62,607 nt of DNA from Mycobacterium hubeiense. Its GTDB lineage: Bacteria > Actinomycetota > Actinomycetes > Mycobacteriales > Mycobacteriaceae. Under the pieces are notes generated by a model, which ran no database searches, was not told the DNA's origin, and worked only from the letters and a program-made list of their open reading frames with translations. Shown here in pieces: positions 57,375 through 62,607 of the stretch. Location: assembly GCF_002838065.1 (NCBI RefSeq), contig NZ_PIZU01000030.1:1-62607 (forward strand). Direction: 5' to 3'. Position numbers and translations under genes: made by a program. Numbering within the stretch: the stretch's first letter is position 1; every line of letters starts with the position of its first letter.

Positions 57375-58544
57375 ATGAACGACGAATTCACCACCACGCA
57401 AAAGCGCGCCCTGGCGGTCTGCACGGTGTTGGCCCTGCTTGTCGGGGCTTACTTTTTGCGCAACTTCTTTGTCCTCATCGTCGTCGCAGCCGTCGGCGCG
57501 TACCTGTTCACCCCGCTCTACGAACGGCTGCGACGCCGGTTCAACACCGGCCTGTCCGCCACTTTGACACTGTTGACGGCGGTGTTGATGGTCATCGTGC
57601 CGGTCGCCGGTTTCGTGTTTCTCGCCATCGTGCAGATCACGCATATGGTCAACGCGGTCAGCGGGTGGCTCGCCGATACCGATCTGAGCACGCTGGGCGA
57701 CCGCACGCTGCGGCTGGTCAACGAATTGCTTTCGCGCGTGCCGTTTTTGGACATCACCGTCACGCCCGAGTCGCTGCGCGATGCGGTGGTCACGGTGTCG
57801 CAGCGGGTGGGCGAATGGCTGCTGGGGCTGCTGCAGGGTGCGGTCGGCGGGGTGGTCGGCGCCATCGCGGCGTCGATCATCTTTCTCTACGTGTTCATCT
57901 CGATGCTGGTGAACCGCGAGGAGATCCGCACGCTGATCCGTCGCCTCAACCCGCTGGGCGAGGAGATCACCGACCTGTATTTGGCCAAGACCGGGGCGAT
58001 GGTGAAGGGAACGGTCAAGGGCCAGTTCGTGATAGCCCTGTGTCAGGGCGTGGCGGGCGCGATCTCGATCTACCTCGCCGGCTTCCACGACGGCTTTTTC
58101 ATCTTCGCGATCCTGCTGACGGCGCTGTCGATCATCCCGCTCGGCGGTGGCATCGTCACGATCCCGTTCGGTATCGGAATGATGTTCTTCGGCAACATCA
58201 TCGGCGGCGCATTCGTGGTGATCTGGCATCTACTGGTGGTCACCAACATCGACAACATTCTGCGGCCGATCCTGGTACCCAGGCAGGCCCGGCTGGATCC
58301 CGCGCTGATGCTGCTGGCGGTGTTCTCCGGCATCGCGATGTTCGGGTTCTGGGGCATCATCATCGGTCCGGTGCTGATGATCATCATCGTCACCACGATC
58401 AGCGTCTACCTCGCGGTGTACAAGGGCGTCGAGCTCGAGGTGCACGAGGACGACGAGGAGCCGAAAAACCAGTGGATGCGGCGGCTGCGGCGGCGCTGGG
58501 CCAAGAAGCCCGAGCCCGCTACTGAGCAGCCAGCCGCTCCGTGA
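57375..58544 (+). CDS. AI-2E family permease (Rv1101c-like)
   Basis: A 389-residue PerM/AI-2E-type membrane protein with about eight TM helices: two at 12-50, one near 60-85, a soluble middle part (120-150, FLDITVTPESLRDAV), and five more from 165 to 355, ending in a charged tail (EVHEDDEEPKNQ, RRWAKKPE). The conserved GxxxxxDNxxRP motif appears as TNIDNILRP. Family members export quorum signals or ions, and no function is proven in mycobacteria. ATG 57375 is supported by AAAGGG. The end overlaps the convergent DLH gene by 26 bp. Confidence 0.88.
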   Translation: MNDEFTTTQKRALAVCTVLALLVGAYFLRNFFVLIVVAAVGAYLFTPLYERLRRRFNTGLSATLTLLTAVLMVIVPVAGFVFLAIVQITHMVNAVSGWLADTDLSTLGDRTLRLVNELLSRVPFLDITVTPESLRDAVVTVSQRVGEWLLGLLQGAVGGVVGAIAASIIFLYVFISMLVNREEIRTLIRRLNPLGEEITDLYLAKTGAMVKGTVKGQFVIALCQGVAGAISIYLAGFHDGFFIFAILLTALSIIPLGGGIVTIPFGIGMMFFGNIIGGAFVVIWHLLVVTNIDNILRPILVPRQARLDPALMLLAVFSGIAMFGFWGIIIGPVLMIIIVTTISVYLAVYKGVELEVHEDDEEPKNQWMRRLRRRWAKKPEPATEQPAAP

Positions 58545-59367
58545 GGAATTCGACCACGCGTTTGCGCGCCTCGTAGGCCGGGTGCCCGTCGACCTCACGC
58601 ACCTGGTCGGTGAGCACCGAATGCGCCATCCGGCCCAGCCCGTCGGGATTGCCTGGCGCCGAGTCGATTTCGATCACCTCGAACGCATCGCCGAGCCGGT
58701 CCTTGAGCGTCTTGAACCGCTCGCCGGGCACCATCGGATCCTGGGTGAACCGAAGCCCCATTGCGCACAGGCCCTCGGTGGCGGCGCGCTGTTCGATGAT
58801 CTTCAGCTCGCCCTCGGACAGTCCGGGATCGCGGCGCTGTTTCGGTGTCAGCGGCAACGGCAATGACGGCTGGCTCAACACCGGGGCGAGCACACTGTCG
58901 TCGACCGCGGCGGCCAGCGCGAACCCGCCTGTGAAGCACTGCCCGATCACCCCGACGCCCTTACCCGGCGTCTGCTCGTTGAGATCCCGCGCCAACGCCC
59001 GCAACCACCGGGCCACCGGGCGGTCGGCGTTGGTGGCGAACGCCGCGAATTCCTTTGCCACACAACCGCGTACCAGCGTCCCCATCGCGCCGAGGCTCAG
59101 CGCCGGCGCGCCAGGCGTACCGAACAGCGACGGCGCGGCAACGGTGAAGCCGTTGTCCACCAAATGATTACCCAGCGCCAGCACACCGGGATGCAGGCCG
59201 GGCATCTCGGGAATGAGGACCACACCGGGGCCGTCGCCCTTGCGGTAGACGTCGTAGGTGAACCCGGCCGCGGTGAACGGCGCGGCGCTCCAGCCGGTGA
59301 GGTCGGCCTCCGGAGCCGCCTGGCCGGCGACATTCGGATCCGGAGCCTCGGATTTGCGAGCCGTCAC
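58519..59367 (-). CDS. Dienelactone hydrolase family protein
   Basis: A 282-residue DLH-type alpha/beta hydrolase: the nucleophile is Cys144 (IGQCFTGG), the regulatory Glu is Glu54 (IPEMPGL), and His is probably in GRMAHSVLT. The usual acid could be in FEVIEIDSAPGNPDG. The family opens cyclic lactones and esters. GTG 59367 follows GGAGG and lies 15 bp after the DUF4245 stop, so both form an operon. Confidence 0.85.
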   Translation of the reverse strand: MTARKSEAPDPNVAGQAAPEADLTGWSAAPFTAAGFTYDVYRKGDGPGVVLIPEMPGLHPGVLALGNHLVDNGFTVAAPSLFGTPGAPALSLGAMGTLVRGCVAKEFAAFATNADRPVARWLRALARDLNEQTPGKGVGVIGQCFTGGFALAAAVDDSVLAPVLSQPSLPLPLTPKQRRDPGLSEGELKIIEQRAATEGLCAMGLRFTQDPMVPGERFKTLKDRLGDAFEVIEIDSAPGNPDGLGRMAHSVLTDQVREVDGHPAYEARKRVVEFLTERLAAQ

Positions 59368-59382
59368 GGTGGGCCTCCTAGA

Positions 59383-60045
59383 TCACTGGCTGGTCACGGG
59401 TAGCGGCCGCTGGGTCTGCGTCGCCGCCGCCAGTGTACGGTACTCATCCGTACCGCCGGCGCCCGTGATCGCGAGCTGGACAGCACCGCCCGGCCCGGCC
59501 AGCCGCGTCGTCCATACCGGCTCGGCGTCCTCGCCGCCCTCGTAGACCACCCACTTCACGCCGTGGACGTCCTGCGCCCCGGTGGGCACCAGGTCGGTGT
59601 TGATGGAGCCGACGAGCTTGTCCTCGTCGGCATTGCTCTGCGTCAGACTCAGATACATGCCGCTCGGCGCGAGATAGCCCACCCGCGAGGTGACCGCGCG
59701 GGTCAGGTTTCCGGACGGATCGGTGCGGCCGTCCTCGATCGAGCCGCGGCCACCGGAGTTGGACTGCCAGCCCTCGGGCAGCGCCGGCAGCCGGATCGGG
59801 ATCTTGAGCGCGTCGGCGTCGGCCTGCAGCGCGGCGGGTGCGTCGTACGTCGGCACCGGGCCCCTGCCCGGTCCGCTGGCCTGGAACGAGCACATGCCGA
59901 GCACCCCGGCGAGCGCGATGCAGGCCAGCACGATCGGCGCCATCGACCAGAACATGTCCCGGCCGTCCTGCAACAGGCGCGGCTTCTCCACCTTGGGCGG
60001 TGGACCGGCGGCATCTGGCCCGCTCGGCGGCGGCTGGGTCGTCAT
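59383..60045 (-). CDS. DUF4245 family membrane protein
   Basis: A 220-residue protein with a Pro-rich cytoplasmic start, one TM helix (about 30-52, DMFWSMAPIVLACIALAGVLGMCSF) and an extracytoplasmic domain (about 75-215) that includes YDAPAALQADADALKIPIRLPALPEGWQSNS, PSGMYLSLTQSNADEDKLV and WTTRLAGPGGAVQLAITGAGGTDEYRTLAAA. This fits DUF4245 (Rv1100-like). Function unknown. ATG 60045 is divergent from glpX with 53 bp between them. Confidence 0.82.
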   Translation of the reverse strand: MTTQPPPSGPDAAGPPPKVEKPRLLQDGRDMFWSMAPIVLACIALAGVLGMCSFQASGPGRGPVPTYDAPAALQADADALKIPIRLPALPEGWQSNSGGRGSIEDGRTDPSGNLTRAVTSRVGYLAPSGMYLSLTQSNADEDKLVGSINTDLVPTGAQDVHGVKWVVYEGGEDAEPVWTTRLAGPGGAVQLAITGAGGTDEYRTLAAATQTQRPLPVTSQ

Positions 60046-60098
60046 GCCGCCAGTATCCCAGCTGCTGACGGCCGATCCTCTAATGGGACAATCTGCGC

Positions 60099-61127
60099 AT
60101 GAGCCCCTCCCGTGGTGAAGCCCCCGACCGCAACCTCGCTCTCGAGTTGGTGCGGGTGACGGAGGCCGGAGCAATGGCCGCGGGCCGCTGGGTCGGCCGC
60201 GGAGACAAAGAGGGCGGCGACGGCGCGGCGGTCGACGCGATGCGCGAGCTGGTCAATTCGGTGTCGATGCGCGGCATCGTGGTGATCGGCGAGGGCGAGA
60301 AGGACAACGCGCCGATGCTCTACAACGGCGAAGAAGTCGGCAACGGCGACGGCCCCGAGTGCGACTTCGCCGTCGACCCGATCGACGGCACCACGCTGAT
60401 GAGCAAGGGGCTGGCCAATGCGATCTCGGTGTTGGCGGTGTCGGAGCGTGGCACCATGTTCGACCCTTCGGCGGTCTACTACATGGACAAGATCGCGGTC
60501 GGGCCCGAGGCGGCCGACGTCATCGACATCACCGCCCCGATCGGCGAGAACGTCCGCAAGGTGGCCAAGGCCAAGAACCTGTCGGTGTCGGATCTGACGG
60601 TGTGCATCCTGGACCGGCCGCGCCACGAGAAGCTGATCGCCGATGTGCGCGCCGCCGGTGCCCGCTGCCGGCTGATCTCCGACGGCGATGTGGCGGGCGC
60701 GATTTCGGCGTGCCGGCCCAACACCAGCACCGACATGCTGGCCGGTATCGGCGGCACGCCCGAGGGCATCATCGCCGCCGCGGCCATCCGTTGCATGGGC
60801 GGCGCGATCCAGGCCAAGCTGTGGCCCAAGGACGACGAGGAACGCCAGAAGGCGATCGACCGCGGCCACGACCTCGACCGGGTGCTGACCACCGAGGAAT
60901 TGGTGTCCGGGGAGAACGTGTTCTTCTGCGCCACCGGCGTGACCGACGGTGACCTGCTCAACGGCGTGCACTACTACAGCGGTGGCTGCACCACGCAGTC
61001 GATCGTGATGCGGTCCAAATCCGGCACCGTCCGGATGATCGAGGCCTACCACCGGCTGTCCAAGCTCAACGAATACTCCGCCATCGATTTCACCGGCGAT
61101 TCCAACGCCATCCAGCCTCTGCCGTAA
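60099..61127 (+). CDS. glpX: Fructose-1,6-bisphosphatase class II
   Basis: A 342-residue GlpX: GEGEKDNAPM (around 64-73) and DPIDGTT (about 93-99) form the metal-phosphate site, and GGTPEGIIAAAAIRCMGG is conserved. It is the main gluconeogenic FBPase of mycobacteria (Rv1099c), needed for growth on lipids. That suits a lipid-catabolising neighbourhood. ATG 60099 is used. It is 18 bp upstream of fumC and probably co-transcribed with it. Confidence 0.95.
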   Translation: MSPSRGEAPDRNLALELVRVTEAGAMAAGRWVGRGDKEGGDGAAVDAMRELVNSVSMRGIVVIGEGEKDNAPMLYNGEEVGNGDGPECDFAVDPIDGTTLMSKGLANAISVLAVSERGTMFDPSAVYYMDKIAVGPEAADVIDITAPIGENVRKVAKAKNLSVSDLTVCILDRPRHEKLIADVRAAGARCRLISDGDVAGAISACRPNTSTDMLAGIGGTPEGIIAAAAIRCMGGAIQAKLWPKDDEERQKAIDRGHDLDRVLTTEELVSGENVFFCATGVTDGDLLNGVHYYSGGCTTQSIVMRSKSGTVRMIEAYHRLSKLNEYSAIDFTGDSNAIQPLP

Positions 61128-61145
61128 CAAACAACGAGGGAGCAC

Positions 61146-62558
61146 ATGACCGACAGCGCCGTCGACACCGAGTACCGCATCGAGCACGACACCATGGGCG
61201 AGGTCCGGGTGCCCATCAACGCGCTGTGGCGCGCGCAGACCCAGAGGGCGGTGGAGAACTTCCCGATCTCCGGGCGCGGGCTGGAGCGCACCCAGATCCG
61301 TGCGCTGGGTCTGCTGAAAGGCGCTTGCGCGCAAGTGAACAAGGATCTGGGGCTGCTGGCGCCGGAGAAGGCCGACGCGATCATCGCGGCGGCCGGTGAG
61401 ATCGCCGACGGTCTGCACGACGACCAGTTCCCCATCGACGTGTTCCAGACCGGTTCGGGCACCAGCTCGAACATGAACACCAATGAGGTGATCGCGAGCA
61501 TCGCCGCGCAGAACGGCGTCACGGTGCACCCCAACGACGACGTGAACATGTCGCAGTCGTCCAACGACACCTTCCCGACGGCGACGCACATCGCCGCGAC
61601 CGAAGCCGCTGTGCGCGATCTGATTCCGGCTTTGGAGGTGCTGCACGAGTCGCTGACCGCCAAGGCGCGGCAATGGCGCACCGTCGTCAAGTCCGGCCGC
61701 ACGCACCTGATGGATGCCGTGCCGGTGACGCTGGGCCAGGAGTTCGGCGGGTACGCCCGCCAGATCGAGGCGGGCATCGAACGGGTCCGCGGATGTCTGC
61801 CCCGGCTGGGTGAGCTGGCCATCGGCGGCACGGCTGTGGGCACCGGGCTGAACGCGCCGGACGGATTCGGCGCGCGCGTCGTCGAGGTGCTGGTCTCGCA
61901 GACGGGCCTGCCCGAATTGCGCACGGCCGTCGACTCTTTCGAGGCGCAGGCGGCCCGCGACGGGCTGGTGGAGGCGTCCGGGGCGCTGCGGGTGATCGCG
62001 GTGTCGCTGACCAAGATCGCCAACGATATCCGCTGGATGGGCTCCGGGCCGTTGACCGGTCTTGCCGAACTTCAACTGCCGGATCTGCAGCCGGGTTCGT
62101 CCATCATGCCGGGAAAGGTGAATCCGGTCATACCCGAGGCTGTGACGCAGGTGGCCTGCCAGGTCGTCGGCAACGACGCGGCGATCGCGATGGGCGGCGC
62201 GTCGGGTGCCTTCGAGCTCAACGTGTACATCCCGATGATGGCGCGCAACCTGCTGGAGTCGTTCAAGCTGTTGGCCAACGTGTCAAAGCTGTTCGCCGAG
62301 AAGTGCATTGACGGGCTCGTGGCCAACGAGCAGCGCCTGCGGGAGCTGGCCGAGTCGTCGCCGTCGATCGTCACGCCGCTGAACTCGGCGATCGGCTACG
62401 AGGAAGCCGCGAAGGTGGCCAAGCAGGCGCTGGCCGAGAAGAAGACGATCCGCCAGACGGTGATCGACCGTGGACTGATCGGTGACAAGCTGTCGCTGGA
62501 GGAGCTCGATCGCCGGCTGGATGTGCTGGCGATGGCGAAGGTCAAGCCCGGCGAGTAA
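61146..62558 (+). CDS. fumC: Fumarate hydratase class II
   Basis: A 470-residue class II fumarase (FumC), with SSNDTFPTATHIA, the TxxS-type TGSGTSSNMNTNEVI, and the signature GSSIMPGKVNP containing the catalytic Ser. It interconverts fumarate and malate in the TCA cycle. ATG 61146 has GAGGGAG upstream. It follows glpX and ends with a stem-loop at the window edge. Confidence 0.97.
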   Translation: MTDSAVDTEYRIEHDTMGEVRVPINALWRAQTQRAVENFPISGRGLERTQIRALGLLKGACAQVNKDLGLLAPEKADAIIAAAGEIADGLHDDQFPIDVFQTGSGTSSNMNTNEVIASIAAQNGVTVHPNDDVNMSQSSNDTFPTATHIAATEAAVRDLIPALEVLHESLTAKARQWRTVVKSGRTHLMDAVPVTLGQEFGGYARQIEAGIERVRGCLPRLGELAIGGTAVGTGLNAPDGFGARVVEVLVSQTGLPELRTAVDSFEAQAARDGLVEASGALRVIAVSLTKIANDIRWMGSGPLTGLAELQLPDLQPGSSIMPGKVNPVIPEAVTQVACQVVGNDAAIAMGGASGAFELNVYIPMMARNLLESFKLLANVSKLFAEKCIDGLVANEQRLRELAESSPSIVTPLNSAIGYEEAAKVAKQALAEKKTIRQTVIDRGLIGDKLSLEELDRRLDVLAMAKVKPGE

Positions 62559-62566
62559 ATCGCTCT

Positions 62567-62607
62567 GCGATTTCGGCGCGCTGGGTCGCGCTGAGCGGGC
62601 TGTATCG
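62567..62607 (+). terminator. Stem-loop element after fumC, truncated by the window end
   Basis: GCGATTTCGGCGCGCTGGGT and the following bases (62567-62594) are identical over 28 bp to the minus-strand reading of 17965-17992, which is the right arm and loop of a perfect hairpin. The pairing arm would lie beyond the window. It begins eight bases after the fumC stop and should act as its terminator. Confidence 0.6.

Noticed and set aside
60042..62075. 677-codon open frame opposite glpX and fumC
   Set aside because: Both strands cannot code here; glpX and fumC are unmistakable, and the antisense protein is low-complexity in character.

Overview
The window is high-GC, densely packed chromosomal DNA from a mycobacterium, most likely a rapid-growing environmental (Mycolicibacterium-type) species. 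The evidence is gene content: a complete mce lipid-import operon, an MmpL transporter, an F420-dependent PPOX-fold protein, alpha-methylacyl-CoA racemase, DUF3556, DUF1876 and WS/DGAT-like proteins, two VapBC modules and two perfect KstR-type (cholesterol regulon) boxes. From memory, the backbone matches the M. tuberculosis Rv1098c-Rv1155 interval in reversed orientation (fum, glpX, Rv1100, Rv1101c, hsd, xseB, xseA, Rv1109c, lytB2, Rv1111c, ychF, vapBC32, then echA10/11, mcr, Rv1144, mmpL13, Rv1147, Rv1151c, Rv1152, Rv1153c, Rv1155). Large blocks are present here that I do not recall in M. tuberculosis at this position: the beta-oxidation block, the mce operon and the sulfatase cassette. No tRNA, rRNA, CRISPR, insertion sequence or prophage was seen.

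Layout. 0-9.4 kb: PPOX/F420 protein, two paralogous methyltransferases flanking a DUF1697 gene, GntR regulator, sirtuin, then an mmpL13-tetR-methyltransferase operon with a repeated operator, two small membrane or unknown genes, a second tetR with its operator and a small unlisted gene with a hairpin terminator. 9.4-13.2 kb: racemase, dehydrogenase and nitronate monooxygenase-like operon, divergent from a crotonase. 13.2-18 kb: MFS exporter, VapBC30-like pair, CPBP protein, NAD-binding protein and a secreted fasciclin protein. 18-22.5 kb: thiolase, hydratase and acyl-CoA dehydrogenase operon divergent from a FadR-type regulator, then a DUF3556 gene under a KstR-type box. 24.3-37.7 kb: one long mce operon (yrbEA, yrbEB, mceA-F, two mas genes) that continues into an epoxide-hydrolase-like protein, a WS/DGAT-like acyltransferase and a DoxX protein and ends at a perfect 15-bp hairpin. 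37.7-45 kb: TetR, hydrolases, a frameshifted lipocalin-like gene, a class III cyclase, VapBC32 and YchF. 45-51.7 kb: conserved core (ispH, xseAB, 3beta-HSD under a KstR-type box) and a three-gene stress-type operon. 51.9-55.3 kb: arylsulfatase, HAD phosphatase and formylglycine-generating enzyme. 55.7-62.6 kb: SDRs, AI-2E-family permease, DLH hydrolase, DUF4245, glpX and fumC.

Themes. Much of the window serves uptake and catabolism of branched lipids and sterols: the mce importer, the KstR-type boxes before hsd and DUF3556, the racemase for 2-methyl-branched acyl-CoAs, and two sets of beta-oxidation genes. The most unusual features are long intergenic stem-loops belonging to at least two sequence families, one of which overlaps the translation start region of the sulfatase-activating enzyme. 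Others are a clear single-base frameshift in a lipocalin-like gene, a 29-bp orphan operator before a VOC gene, and small genes (51 and 52 codons) that are easy to miss.
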